Source of the DNA: Rhinopomastus cyanomelas
Taxonomy: Eukaryota > Chordata > Aves > Bucerotiformes > Rhinopomastidae
DNA length: 64,000 bases
Assembly (NCBI GenBank): GCA_013400115.1
Contig: VXBP01005586.1
Span: 381,537-445,536, forward strand
Direction of reading: 5' to 3'
The notes beneath the pieces were generated by a model that made no database searches, was not told the origin of the DNA, and saw only the letters and a program-made list of their open reading frames with translations. Both the position numbers and the translations under genes were made by a program. Position 1 is the stretch's first letter. Each line of letters begins with the position of its first letter. Below, piece by piece: positions 36,339 to 49,725 of the stretch.

Positions 36339-36847
36339 CTAATTGATTTTTACTTTTGTGTCATGAAGTTTCTGTTGCTTTTTAAAATAACGATGACAGA
36401 CGAGTTCAATCAGTTCCAGCCCACCAAATATCTGTTGCTGCACAACAAAGAAGATGATCATGGCTGCAAAGTACCATCGTGCAAAGCTGTACAGGTACAG
36501 CAGGGCCAGCATGGCCAGCGGGAACACCGTCCAGTAGAGGAGCGAGATGCACTTTACTGCAAGGACCCTGAGCTCAGATTTACATGGTGGAACAATGCTT
36601 TGCCCTGCTGCACTGAAGCTTTTTCCACCTTCATAGAAATGCCGGAGTCTCTCCTCCTTCTCTTCCCAGCGCTTCTGGCACCAAAGCTGCAGTTCCTCCT
36701 TAGAGGTGGGCACTGTCTCTATGGGATATCTCTGCACGTGGAAATGAATCTCCTTTGGGAAGTTTCCATTCAAAAGGTGCTTCTCTGTCTGAGGAATGTT
36801 TTGAGGGTATGCCACAGTTATGTCATGGATTGCATCGAGATTGTCAC
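36339..36847 (-). CDS. LCLAT1: LCLAT1 terminal coding exon (lysocardiolipin acyltransferase 1)
   Basis: LCLAT1 is an ER-membrane acyltransferase of the AGPAT family that re-acylates lysocardiolipin and lysophosphatidylinositol using acyl-CoA. This exon encodes the last 168 residues plus two bases of a split codon, probably Gly. Visible in order (exon residue numbers): DITVAYP (8-14), the end of the acyltransferase fold; the conserved C-terminal domain with FPKEIHFHVQRYP (29-41) and LQLWCQKRWEEKEERLRHFY (52-71); PPCKSELRVL (86-95); two hydrophobic membrane segments at about 98-121 and 124-137; the IFGGLELIEL block (139-148); and a basic tail ending KVKIN. The frame is intact to a TAG stop and the length matches the mammalian C-terminus closely. 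The open frame extends 40 codons further upstream, but those are intronic: a strong acceptor (TTCTAG) precedes GTGACAAT, where similarity to the family begins. The catalytic HxxxxD motif lies in exons outside this window. Confidence 0.96.
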
Positions 36848-36880
36848 CTAGAAGAGAGGTTTGGGGAGAAAAAAAAAGAA
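36848..36880 (-). other. Splice acceptor of the last LCLAT1 exon
   Basis: In the gene direction the intron ends with a run of about nine T residues, CTCCCC, then CCTCTCTTCTAG and the exon. The long pyrimidine tract with a CTAG end is a strong vertebrate 3' splice site. The exon begins with phase-split GT. Confidence 0.9.
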
Positions 36881-37102
36881 CAATGCAGATCATGTAATGG
36901 TCAGAACAGGAACTTGCGTTGAGGTGCAATTGAAAACTCCCATTTACGGCAGAAATCCCGAACACCAGTTCGCTACGCAGAGTATGTTTTGGCTGCTAGA
37001 ATCTGTAAAGACTGAAAGGTCAAGCTCTTCCCAATTATTCTCTGTTCTGATTCCGAGCAAAAAACTTTGGGAAGAAAATGATAGAGAGTACAAACAAGGA
37101 TG

Positions 37103-37201
37103 AGAAGGTTCTCATATTGATGTAAAACCTCCTATGTTTCAGCTTATACCCATTGCCCCATGTCCTATCATTGGATGACACTCAGCAGAGCCTGGCTCCA
37201 A
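37103..37201 (-). mobile_element. CR1 LINE internal fragment next to the terminal exon
   Basis: Reads AGAAGGTTCTCATATTGATG, AAAACCTCCTATGTTTCAGC and 'CCTATCATTGGATGACACTC' up to GAGCCTGGCTCCAAC. It covers about 100 bases of the ORF2 C-terminal region and lacks the 3' tail. It lies only ~250 bases upstream of the last exon in the gene direction. Confidence 0.9.
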
Positions 37202-40200
37202 CACAGTATGTGAGACCCATCTTCAGTTCTTCATACTCGTGCCACAAGTTGAAAGTGCTTTTACCTAACCAAATATCACTTAGTGTATATTCCTGTGAAC
37301 GCTGAAACCACTCGGTTTGGACTGGAGCAAGCAGCATACACAATCCTAATTCACCTAAGACTGAAAAAACAAGCATGAAACATACACCAGCTCATATCTC
37401 AGGAGCTCATATCTCACAAAGGGTGACATCTCTGGCTCAGCCACCTTTGCAGAGCACTGTAGTTAACACAATTTCTTTCAGTCTGACCACCCAGAACTGT
37501 AAGATGTGAGCTGCTTCTGTCGACTGCATTTCAGACCTGCTGAACACAAGCACAGTATAAACCATGGAGAAGCACAGCTTTAAGTAAGCTGCATAGAGTT
37601 AATATTTGGGTACAGCAAGCGCAGTTAACCATTGACAAAGCAACTGGAGACGAGACAGCCAAGGGAATACTGATGAAAACCCAACACTCCTGAAAGGCTA
37701 TTGGCACTGCCAGAGCGGGCTTTGCTAGCGTGGCTCTGTACTGAGCGCTTTTGCATTCTGCACTGCCTAAACACCCTCTTTATCCCCCAGCCTCTGACCA
37801 GACATTCTTTTCAGATTTCATAAAGCAAATTCTGGTAGTGTAAAACTGATCTAAAAATAGGTGCATGGTGCACGGGATGTTGCATAACTGTTGAGTTCTG
37901 CCAGCAGTGATTTATCCTGCTGTTTTTATTTGCCTAGCTGGCTCAAGGCAAAATGGAATTGGAGACTAAAAGCTGTCTCCAGTTGCAGCAGCTGAAGACT
38001 TTTGTTTTCCTAGTTGATGTCACTTTCACAGAGATGATCAGAACCTACTCTTTAGCCTCACTCCTCCTTTTCATTTGCTCCCCTTCCCTGGCATTTTGGC
38101 TTTCCTTTCCAGCTCTAAAAATGACAGGGACAGGACAGAAAGTTACTTTAAAAGGCCATGTTCAAAATTATGTTTTTAAAGTTCAACTCCAAATATCAGG
38201 AGAGGGCGAAAAAGACCTCTTCAGCCTTTCAAAGTATTTTATAACTGTGCTGTCTTACAACAATCTCGGTCAGAAGGTTTTGTTACTTGGCTTTTTTAAG
38301 AGCTATGTGTGGATCCTAGGAGGTCTATCAGAGCAAAATCCAATACTTGAGCTTTTTTCTAGCTATAGGATCACTTCTTACCTCAGCAGAAAATCATTGT
38401 ATTTTGCACAGGTAAAATCTTTCAGGTCTCCTTCCAAGAGATGCCAAAATTGGGTTTGTCTTAGAAACCCAGGCCTTACAGAGGGAAAAAAATGGCCAGA
38501 TTTCTGCACCTTAGCAAAAAGAATTTCCATTTTGAAAACAGTTGGCATTTCTTCTCCCCTTGCTGCAAATACTTCTGCCATCAGAAGGCATTACAGACAT
38601 CGTATATGATAGACATCTCCCAGTTCCTGTCCTGTAGCATCTAAGAGATATCCATCTCCCACAATCTATCTCCACAGCTCTTTACAGTGGCACATAAAAC
38701 CTACACCCTTTATCTCAACAGGGAGGCCAGAAAAACACATCCTTTCTGAGATCCTTGTGTGAGGCATTCTACGAAAAGTTTTTGGCTCCACAAGGTTCTC
38801 ACCCATAGGGTGAGGATGGGTTCTCACCCATCGTGCTGTCATTTGCATCTTTGCAGCTACACACTCGGACTGCCATTACCTCTAGAGGCTCTGGAAAAAA
38901 GCAAGGCTTTACATATAAGGATCACTGGCTTACAGACCACAGCCATTTGCTTCAGACTCCGTGCAAGTGTTGAACTGGCAGGGCTGGGCAGGACTGCACC
39001 CACACAGATGGTCTGATGCCTTCAGCAGGAAAATGTACTTCTGTCCATGAACTCCTAATCAGATGCGTGGAAGCCTTTACTCCTTACGTGCAAATCTGTA
39101 GCATTCCCAGACAGACACCTTCCAGAAGGGCTTCATGCCAGGCTGTAGAAGGTCTAACATTAGATTATGACTTCTAAATTAGTTATCCAGAACAAAGCTC
39201 AAAGACCGCTGTACCTGAAGGTGGACACTGCTCTTTCAGCATCACAAATAGGGAAACAAAGGCAAAGGATGATTATGTAACCCAATCAGTGTGTCCAGCT
39301 TGAACCAGTAACTCCAAATTCCCAGCTGCAAGGTTCACCTATTAGAATGTATTTTACACAAGAAGAAATTATGCTTTAAAGGTAGATTTAGCATATCTGA
39401 AAGCACAGAAACATCAGAAAGAGAAGACCAGAACACCATGTTTCATATGCAAGATGATTAGAGCCTTTCTCAACAGGCCTCTTGTTTGGGTCATGCATAT
39501 TTAAAAACTCCACACAAAGGGCAGCCTGCAGCTTTCCTTCCCTGGCAAGGCAAGCTGAGGAAAGGACCAGCTTCAATCAGTTTTCTATAGCTGCTGGAAG
39601 AAGCATGCCTCACTAGACTTACATGCAGCAATGCTGCGAGATCCACACTGCACACCAAAACAAGAAGGTTCTGCGTGCTCTCAACTGATTTATCAGCGAC
39701 ATCTTTTGACACGGAAATCTGCTAAATAGCAGAAAGGTTGCCACAGCAAATGAAGGAAGACCATTGGGGAGCAGGGCCAAAATTCTCCCAGGCAGCTTTA
39801 ACCCTGCATCCTTGGCTAAAGCTTCTTTGCTGTCCCTCTGAAGTTAAGCTTGTTCTCTGCAATCTGGAGGTACCTAACAGCACACATTTCAATAGCAAGG
39901 TGTCAGTCAACAAAAGCCATCCTTAAGTGAAGACACTCTTCAAACACTGATTTTAAAATCATTTCTTCAACTCTTTAAAAAAACCTGCTTCTGCACATTT
40001 TAAGTAAAAGACTGTCCCAAAAAAAGCCACATCACCCTACTTCTCTAGTGGGTCAATAATGAAGTCAGCAAGTGGATCTGTTCATAGTTCAGATCAGTTG
40101 TCAGTGGACAAGCCACTTTTTACAACGGTCTTAGTGACATCTGAGGGGTCTTTAACATTCCACTGAGGAAGCAATGAAGGGCAGAGAAAATCAAATAACA

Positions 40201-42343
40201 TTTACAGTTTTGCATCTGAAATGTAATTAAGCTAGGAAGCTGCCATTATGGCTAAAATGGCTGGCAGGCAGCACAGCTCTTCAGGGCAAACACCAGTTTC
40301 CCCAGTGTTACAGTCTCACAAATTCCTACCTACCTGCAGTGGTAGAACTCTGTCCCTTTCACAGCTGTGAGCAATATTATGTGCTGCGCTCTACGAAAGC
40401 CCCTCAGAAAAGGGAAGTTTACTGTGGAGCTCAGGAATAAAGTTTATTTGCAATTACTGTTATGGGGCTACAGATGATTAATCCATGCGGTGGTCTCCTT
40501 TATGGGATGACGAAATACCTCAAAGTCACGAATCTTTTTATTTTTAAACTTTCTGGAAGTGAAAAGAAGTTTTTTTACATTTCAAGCTCTGTTGATAAAT
40601 GACATTACTTCAAGCAATCACAGTGCACAGCTGGTTGCTTTGGGCATTGCACTCGGAGGTGGCAGAGGAAGAATTTACCAAGCTCATGACCAAAATAGCA
40701 TCAGAGAAAGATGTCTACTTTTTAAAACCATTTCCCTGGAAAAATTAGAACCTTTTCTGTCACTACATCAGCGGCTTCATCAGAATTGTTATTCTGTGTT
40801 AGAAGTTGCAGCATCTGCTAGCCCAGCAGAGGTGAGGTTGCTCCAGCTCTTTGCCCTAGGAGCAAGGTTAGCTAGGAGCAAGCCTGAATCTGTGTTGGCA
40901 ATGCACAGCCCCACAAATCCACATACAAAATGCACAAGCAAGGCCCAGCCATGGATCAACACAGACAGAACAGACAGCTTTCAAGCAAACAAAATGGCCT
41001 AATCATGTTCCCCTCTGTGGCTGATGAGGGTAAAGCTCTGTCAGCAAGACTCCATACATACATGCAGGCTGCAGATCCCTTTGCTTGTGGACCAGTGACT
41101 CCGCAGTGACAGTCCCTGGAGGAGCCAGCATGAGGACTCCCTTTCTCCTGTGGGGTTTTAGGGTATTCCCTGCCTGCCCTCATGTCTCTGTGCTTCTTTG
41201 CACGTGCACAGACAAACCTTGTGTCCCACCATCTATTATACAACCTTACAGCCAAGAACATCTTCATAAGTTCAAACTAAATATGCAAACTGAGAACTAC
41301 TTTTAACTGTGTGTGTTCAACAACAGCAGGTGAGCCCAGTATTTTAATTCTACAGGGGAAGAAAACCAGTCTGAATGCAAAAGGCAGGACTGAACTATAT
41401 TCAGCTTCTTTCAAACACGTTCACGTAAAGAATACTGCAAGGCAGAGCAGTTGGTGAAAACTTCCAAAAGTGATGCTCAGCCCCAAAGCACAGTCCCAAA
41501 TAAGTGGGCTAGTTGGATTGACCCATTCCCTCTGCTGTAAGTACTGCTTGGGAGCTCAAGCACTGCTTGTTCCTTGGTTATGACACGTGTCAACAACAAG
41601 GACACTTTCTTGCCCGTACCCGGGACAAAGCAATGCTGAGGTACCTCACTGCAAGGGAGAAGGATCTAGATAAGTGACCACTTGAGAGCCAAAAATGATG
41701 ATTCAGAAAAGAAAGTCGTCAAAGCCAAAATAACCATCACTGAGCCAAAAATGAGGATGGGCCCCAGGACATCCGTGCAATGAACTGCTCAGACTATTAG
41801 AAGCCTGGAGGGTGAACAGGCAGTGCAGTCTTCTTGACATTAAAAGTGGTGGCTATTATCCATTCCTGTCCCTAGCAAGGATTTCAGCAGCTGTAATTTG
41901 CCCTACTTTAGTTATCATTGACATTACTTTAAATCATATACAGATTACACAGTCTCTTCCTCTGCATTGATCCAGCTGCGAAGATGCTATTCTTAACTGA
42001 AGAACATCACAGAACAGTGCACGGATGAGCTGTCGAGCCAGAACAGGGAGAGGCACACCAAGCTGCTCTCACAACAGAATATTCATTATCGCCTTAAATG
42101 AGCTGCTCTGTGAAAAGCAGGGCAAATATGTGAGGCCCTTGTCCATTCCACCTTCGACCACTACAACAGTAACTACAACTGCCTCTTCCTGCAAAGCAGC
42201 ACCACACAGCTCCAGATGCTCCCATAAAACACTGACTGTAGCTCCCCCACCGACTCCTTAGTATCATCAACCTCATCTACATTTCCTCAGAACAGCCCTT
42301 GCCACTTTCTGCTCCCCAGCAGGATGGAAATGTGTTCTGGGCA

Positions 42344-42377
42344 ATACAGGAGTAAAAAGGAGTATACAGGAGTAAAA
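42344..42377 (+). repeat. Short tandem duplication (ATACAGGAGTAAAA)2
   Basis: The 14-base unit occurs at 42344-42357 and again at 42364-42377, separated by AGGAGT. It is probably a local slippage product. Confidence 0.9.
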
Positions 42378-44691
42378 GACCACTGGTATCCTGTACCAGG
42401 TACCTCCAGCCCAGCTGATACAAAGATCGAGATATAAGAACATCCTCATTAAATATATTTACATTCACACAGTTTGCACCCTGATGCCATATCTCATTGA
42501 TGTGTAAAAAATACCGCTACCTTAAGTCGTGTTGGGGTGGAGTAGCATCCACTTTGATACTGAAATCCCTGTAAAATACCTAATTTAATTATTTTAAGAC
42601 CAGATAGGAGCATTATCATCATAAAATATGGTTTCCTGAACAACACAGGCCACAGAAGCTTATTCAGAATGGTTTTGGCTTTGCCATGGGACGTTTTAAG
42701 ACAGGCATCCTGCATTGCCTTTAAGCTTTTAATGTGAGATAGGCAATTTCTCTAACTCTTGGGAGCCTGTGTGTGCTTTATTTGAATACTTTTATGTCCT
42801 GACCATATAACTCAGCCTCACCAGTGCCCACTTAGGCACATGTTGGGCTGAAGTGAAATACAGAAGGTTTAGCTCATAATCACTGCACAGCTTGCACAGC
42901 TACAGTTTTGGGAAAAACACAAGGACGAGATGTGGCACCAGATTTCACACATTTCCCAGCACCTTACAATCTCTGTTAAGGTTTTACAGATACAGCTCTA
43001 TCTTGCCACATCCCTGGCTGTGGGCCCTCCAACCCAGATGTTATCAAAGCCACAGCCAGCTCTCCTGGAACACACACAGGGCTCTTGGGTACTGTTGTCA
43101 ACACAATTGAACTAGCGGCTTCAGGAACCAAGTTTGCCCATTTAAAATAGGAATCTCTGAGCCTATAGGGACGGGTGTGCTGTGGGGACAGGAGCACCTG
43201 GCCATCAGGATGGGAAAGGCCCCAATCCAGTGGCTCTATCCACAAGACTGCCTCAGGGCTGCTGCCCTTTGGTCTTCCCTCCCCAGCTCCGAAAGGTTAT
43301 TTCACAAATTGCAAAGCAAAAGCTGGTCAAGCTATAAATAAAATGCAAAAATATGTGGAGAGAAGGGAGCAAACGGATAAAAGAGTTAGAATAACAAGTT
43401 ATTTTCAGTCACTTGGGATGACCAGGCATAACTGACTCACCACTCTTTACTCCATCATTCTCAAACCGTATTTGTCAAACCCAGATAACAAAGAAGTCAT
43501 GTTTGCCTCCCCTGCCTGCATACCTGGTCTCTCTTGGCCTCTCATGCTAAAAGTGTGCTGTAGCTACACATGTGAGACTTGGTTTTCGTAGGAATGTTGC
43601 ATGCTAGGAAGGTGAATAAAGTACACCATTTCTTCACAGTGAAAAATGATTTGATATAACAGACAGACATCAGCGCCCTGGTATGTGACTCTCCAGCTCC
43701 ACTAAGCTCTAATTTCTGGGCAAACAGCCAGCAAACCGAGATGAGAATCACAACTATGCTTGAGATGAAGATAATTTACTACACTGCAGTGAAATCCTTT
43801 TAAAAAGCATCACGTGCTCTACGTTGTCATGAGAAGACGCTGAGCTAGATGGGCAAAGGAATATAAATTAGGAGATGGCTAATTTCTTTTTATTTTTGAG
43901 AAAAACCTAACTAGTCATCCAGGTATTTCTGGAAAGCCAAGTACCTTGACAATTAAGCAAAAAGAAGACATAAAATACCCTTAAAATAAGTAGCGCACAC
44001 ACACAGAGCTTATTCTTATCTTTAATACAACGAACTATCCATCCAATTACTCTGCTACTTGTTAGGCACTTGAAACCACTGGGAATCTGAGACAGAAGTA
44101 ATCCGCTCCCCTGTACACTCCTTTGCTCTCTGCCTGGATAAGCAATCTCTGTCTGACACAGACAGAACTAAACATCAGACTCTGCAGCAGAAAACACATC
44201 CCTATCTGAAGTAATCCAGTTCTGCCAGAACCCAGCCACTGGATCTGCAATGTCCATTGTCATTTCTGACTGGACTCACAGAGTTAAGAGCAAAGCAGAA
44301 CACTCTGGAAAAGTTTATGTGCATAGCTGCCACACCAGTGATGCTCAGCATTGCAGGACGTCACTGTGAGGGAAACAGCACAGCTGGCTTCAGCCATGGG
44401 ATTCCTGGGCAAGTGCTGCATTTATGAAAACCTAAGGAGCAGCAATATGCATGAACTGCCATGCTGGAGCACAGAAGCATCCCAACTAAAGCACAAGCAT
44501 TACAAGGGTTACTCTTCCTGGTCTCTCTATTCTGTTAGATGTTATTTATTTCTCCCAATTCTTCCACAACATCGCTTACAATATTTTCAAATACATCTAT
44601 CTGGTCTTTTTTAAAGCTTTAGGATTTGCCAGGATGTGGAGTAGGAACTTTCTCATAATTTTCTCATTGTTTGTACTAAAACTGACATTGC

Positions 44692-44798
44692 CTGGAGATG
44701 TTCCTATTCAACTTGGTCTAGGTGATCCTGCTCTGGCAGGGGGATTGGACTAGATGACCTTACGAGGTCCCTTCCAATCCCTGATGTTCTGGGAATCT
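44692..44798 (+). mobile_element. CR1 LINE, extreme 3' end, plus orientation
   Basis: Contains GAGATGTTCCTATTCAACTT, then 'GGTCTAGGTGATCCTGCTCT', 'GGGGGATTGGACTAGATGAC' and the tail CAATCCCTGATGTTCTGGG. It is antisense to LCLAT1. Confidence 0.9.
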
Positions 44799-44918
44799 GA
44801 ACATTAGAGCCATTAACTGTGAAACTTACTTTGCATCTTGCCTTTTGTAAAGTCACTTCAAAAACTAGTGTGAGACATTGTGAGGAGCAGAGAAAAACAA
44901 TGCAGCACAGATTGCAGA

Positions 44919-45390
44919 GTCATAGAATCATTTAGGTTGGAAAAGACCTCCAAGATCACCAAGTCCAACTGTCAATCCAACACCACCATGTCCACTAAAC
45001 CATGTTTCCAAGCACCAGACTCAGTAAACTTTTTGAACACCTGCAGGTTTACCACATCTGGTGGAGGGTGACTCCACCACTTCTCTGGGCAGCCTGTTCC
45101 AACATCTAACCACTCTTTCAGTGAAGAAATTTTTCCTAATGTCCAACCTAAATATCCAACCTCTGGCTCAACTTGAGGCCATTTCCATTTGTTCTACGCC
45201 TAGCGCTTTCGAAGAAGAGACCAATCCCCACCTTTCTACAACCTCCTTTCAGGTAGCTGTAAAGAATAACAATGTCTCCCCTGAACCTCCTTTTCTCCAG
45301 ACTAAATAACACCAGTTCCCTCAGCTGTTCCTCGTAAGACCTGTCTTCGAGGCCCTTCACCAGCTTCGCTGCTCTTCTGTGGACAGGATA
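44919..45390 (-). mobile_element. CR1 LINE of an older subfamily, about 470 bases, minus orientation
   Basis: The tail GTCATAGAATCATTTAGGTT leads to 'GGAAAAGACCTCCAAGATCA' and 'CACCACCATGTCCACTAAAC'. On the minus strand it still reads CR1 ORF2 protein: KGLEDRSYEEQLRELVLFSL, then EKRRFRGDIVILYSYLKGGC. This is an older type than the GGGATTGGAAGGGACC copies and is partly diverged. Confidence 0.92.
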
Positions 45391-48300
45391 TTCAGAAGGA
45401 AGCAGCTGTGGTAGTTCTTGCTCAGTAATCAAAGTACACTCTATGCCCTCAGAAATGCTGTGGACTTCTCACTTTCTGTCAGCCCTGATTTCATGTCAGT
45501 GGAAGGATGATGCTATGACTAGCACAACACCGTCCAGAACTGTATTGCAGTGATGGCAATAAGTAAATGCTGATTATTAGAAAAAAAGATATTTTACTCT
45601 TGGCTTCTATTACATTTACTTTTTATCTATAATTCCAATATAAAGCCCAGCTTCCTTTCCCCACCTTAATTTATTTTTCTTCCTTTTTTTAATGGCTACA
45701 GGTCAATAACCTTCTGTTAACTCAGTGCTCTTTGCTATCTGTTCTTATCATTTCCCAAAGTCAACCGCTAGAGCGTACTCTTTAGCTGCTCAGTGACCTG
45801 ATGCTGGTTTATAACCTTGCCCTCTTCCAACTGTCTCAGGCATCACTCATGGTTAGTGTTGTCTTCAGCAGCACCAGGAAGAGAGATCTGGAAAGAGAGG
45901 TCAACTCGGATTCCTCACAGTACAGAAGATGGGCTAGAGGGTACATCCAGCACCATTAATGTTTGGAGCGCACAAGAAGAAACGGAAAATGCATTCGAAC
46001 TTCTGAGAGCTTTGGTATTACAAATACAGCCCATACCAAACCAAAACACTAGATGAAAATGTACCCTGCACTAAAAATAGAGTATGAACTAGATGTTGAA
46101 AAAACACCTGCTAGCAGCCACCTCAAATATTTGGATGGAGTGCTTCCACAGATGTCCTGAGCCGATCTCTGGTGTTTAATGGCTCGCTGATTTGTGCTAT
46201 TGCCATTCTTGGTCATAGCGGTTTGTTTTCATTTCTGTGTACAAAGCAAGAGGAATGAAGAACAGCACCAGCAGCCTGACAAGACAGAATAATTTCAGCA
46301 CACAGAAAATTGTGAGGCTGAGTACGTCTCTCTGATGGCTGTATGTACTAAAGCCACAACGTGCTTCTTCTTAATCTCATTTTAAAACCAGGAGGAGGAT
46401 TTTGTTCTGAAAACATTTCTTAATGTGCAGTTAGAAGAACTTCAGTCAGGAACAAGGTCTTCTTCATTATCTGCACTTGCAGCTGAGCCATATTTACATA
46501 GAAACGGGCTCTCCTCTACATCCCACGGAGCTAAGTCAGTTTGGGGCAGAAAAGCACTCAGGTTTCAATTGAGCAGCAGAGCCCCAGTCGTGCAAAAGTC
46601 AACAAAACAGACCCTCTAACATACTTTAATCTTCCATTCTTTACTGTAACCCCCTAGATGTAACTTAATCCTTCAATATTCAAGTTTAACACTACTAAAT
46701 CCATTTCCATGTGTTTTTTTCCCCCTCCACTGACCAACCACACAAGCCCCTTGATAACAGCTCTGAGCATAACGGGCATTCAGACCCATGGCTGCCTGCA
46801 CTGAGATATGAACTTAGTGTTCCAAATCCCCTGGTGTGAAAACAGTTTCCACGAGACCACGATACACACAAGTGGACAAATCTTATTAAATTTCATCAGC
46901 CCAGTACTTGGGGGAGCCATCTTTATCAGAAAGGGATTTAATGAAAGGCCGCAACTCCAGTGAATACGCTTTAATTACAACTGACTAATATTTATCCACA
47001 AAGAGGAATTTGTTTCAGGATTAGTCTGAGACCTGGAAGAAGCCAAAGACATCAATTCAATAATGGAATGCCTAATTAAAGGATAATGGAAGCCTAATTG
47101 TGATATACTGCACACAATTTGCTTAGAACAATTGCTTTTCTCTGGGCTCATTAGGGAAAGTTAAACAAAACACAATAGCAAAAGAGCGGAGGGAAAAACA
47201 GACACACTGGAACTTCTACGATGATTATAATCAGCTGATGAAAGACAGTGACATATTTGTCAGAAGAAGCTCTGCCACCCCTCCACAGCCTGTGGTTAAA
47301 ATTTCTAAAAAGGATAATGATTATATAGTTCCTATTCTCCCTAATGACATGGGATCAAGCCCAAACCCTACTGCTGCTGCTTTGTGGAGCTCCTCTGGTG
47401 GAAAGGAGCCATAAAGTTGAAGGGCCTGACAGCCTTTGGATCCTTCTCATGTAGAGAAACCTCACACAAGACATGCACCTTCCCAGCTGCTACAGAGGGA
47501 GAGTGGACAGGGAGAGCAATGAGTGCTACCCTCCTCCACCCAGCCCTTCTGACCAGCAGCCTGTGGGTGTAACTCACTGCTCTTGAGCAGGACACTCTTC
47601 TTTGAGAAGGTATGGCCCCACAGGTACCGACCGCACATAACGAAGCATCACCTACTTTTCTTCTTAAAGAAAAAAAAACAACAAAAAGCTGCTCAAGCCA
47701 TTCTTACTGTGAAACCAAACATCCTTCTCATTATGTCCTGACAGCACCGGGGTGCTGGTCTCACTAGCAGAATGCTCTACCTGCCATCCCCCTCGTTTGC
47801 TCGAGGTGAAAGTCAAGCAGTGTTTATCCTGCATGGCACTTCTACAGTGTCAGTGCATGTTCTGCCTTCGCTGGTGAAGTGGTAAGGAAAATGAAGCATG
47901 GAAAGGAGCTGCTCCTCCACCCTGCAGTGCCCTGCAGCAAAGAGACAGGGGGAGGACCAGAAGCAGATGAGCCTCCTCCGACAGTGGCTGCTGGAACTGC
48001 TGATTAATGCCCTGAAGGTCCAGCTCGGTTATGCTGGTTATGTGAGAATGGCTGTACTGGAAAGGGACACTATGTACCACAGGACCTCTGACAACACATC
48101 ATGGCCTTGCAGATGAGTGAGGGACTGAAGTAATTTTGAATACATGGCAGCATAAAGATCTGTCTCTAGAAATTAAGCTTATTTTGTTTCAACTATTGCT
48201 GTTCATAGCAATGCTCCGAAAAAATACTCTGAAGTCTATCCTTCAAATGAAAATGAACAAAGACTGTGAGAGTGCTGGAACAGTCATTCCTGTGCCCAGG

Positions 48301-49569
48301 CAGAGTGTGAATTCTGGGCTTCCCATCTTCCACTTGTATGATGCTGTCAGTCTGCCAGCATGAGAAGTAAAATCGGAACTCCTACCTCGAGGTCAGCCAA
48401 AGACTCAGACACAGGCCAGTGGTTTATCTTCAGACCTGATCTCAGTATAGCAAGAACAAGGTTGTGAGAGATCACTTACCCCAGTGATACACAACTGCCT
48501 GACACTGAGCCAAATCGGTTGCTCTGCTCAAGGCAAATAACACCAGGTTTAGGCTCATAATCTGTGCACTGCACCTTCACGTTAAAGATGTGGTCTGCCT
48601 ATTTTAAATACAGATCAGAAGGTAATCCCATGCTGGCAGCTGAAGTCACTCAATGAGAAAATGTTGTATAGAAGTTTAAAATTGGTTTCCTGAAAATATC
48701 TGCTACAAACTTCCATTTCTGAACTCCAGCAGAACATTTAACTCCACTGGTACTGCACGCCAGAAAGCTGAGAGCCGTCATTACTACTGTTTTTAACATG
48801 GCTTCTTTACATAACGAAACCACAATGAATAAATTACAGAGACACATGGCCTGCAAGTTTAAAAGGCCATTGTTGTCAGCACACAATTGTTTTCCTTAAA
48901 TATTTTAACTTGGGGGAAAAATGAAGTCCCCTAAATTTCACACAGTGCACGGAGAGGACAATGCTAAATTAATTCTGCTTTGTCAGAGCAGAATGTCCTT
49001 TTGAGTTCTATTTTCCATAACTACACTTTGCTATATCTAACACATTTCAGTCCAGAAACTTTCCTTTGAGACCACCTGAATGTCTCTGCATATTGCTCCT
49101 ATAAGGCTCCACAGAAAGTGCCAAAGATATTGTGTAGCCCCTCCACTGAGAGATCCCATGCAACAGGAACAGCAACCAGATTGGAAACATGCACATCAGT
49201 AGCACATTCCAGAAAACTCCACATACCTTGCTGTTTTCCCATCAAGTGCTTGCGTACATACCGGTCCGTTACAGTCAGTGTTCAGGCTTGCTAGTCTCAA
49301 CTTTTTGTCTGAATGACTGTGAACAAGCATCAGCACAGACTTCAGATGAAGACTGCTGTTCTCCTCATATTTGGTTTATGAACACAAACAACATTGGAGT
49401 GCTTCAGCCAGGAGGGAAAGGACAAAAGTCCTCCTGATCACCAGTTAATGCACTAACATAAGGAACAAGAGTTAGGGAAAAGACTTGTCGCAGGGCTGGT
49501 GGAAAACACTGAACTGCCTACAGGAAGACTTTGCCAAGGTACAGTACAATGTGTTCATCAGCCAGGAGC

Positions 49570-49607
49570 AACTGGTTACCTCCACTGGTTATCTCCAACT
49601 GGTTATC
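49570..49607 (+). repeat. Three-copy minirepeat (ACTGGTTAYCTCCA)n
   Basis: ACTGGTTACCTCC, ACTGGTTATCTCCA and ACTGGTTATCG follow each other with a 13-15 base period. Confidence 0.85.
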
Positions 49608-49725
49608 GATTTTACATATCAGTGCTGTCCTTACAAATAGGAACAAAAAAGGTGCCACTAGTTCACATGGCAGCTCAACAAAGGTGGTGAGAGGGTTCAA
49701 GTTTATCTGAAGCGTTTAATCTGTC

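Noticed and set aside
36848..36965. N-terminal extension of the LCLAT1 exon frame (40 codons to a Met)
   Set aside because: It includes the pyrimidine tract and splice acceptor, and similarity to the protein family begins only after GTGACAAT. It is intronic.
45148..45432. 94-codon minus-strand frame that looks protein-like
   Set aside because: It is the C-terminal part of a CR1 ORF2 (EQLRELVLFSLEKRRFRGD), not a host gene.
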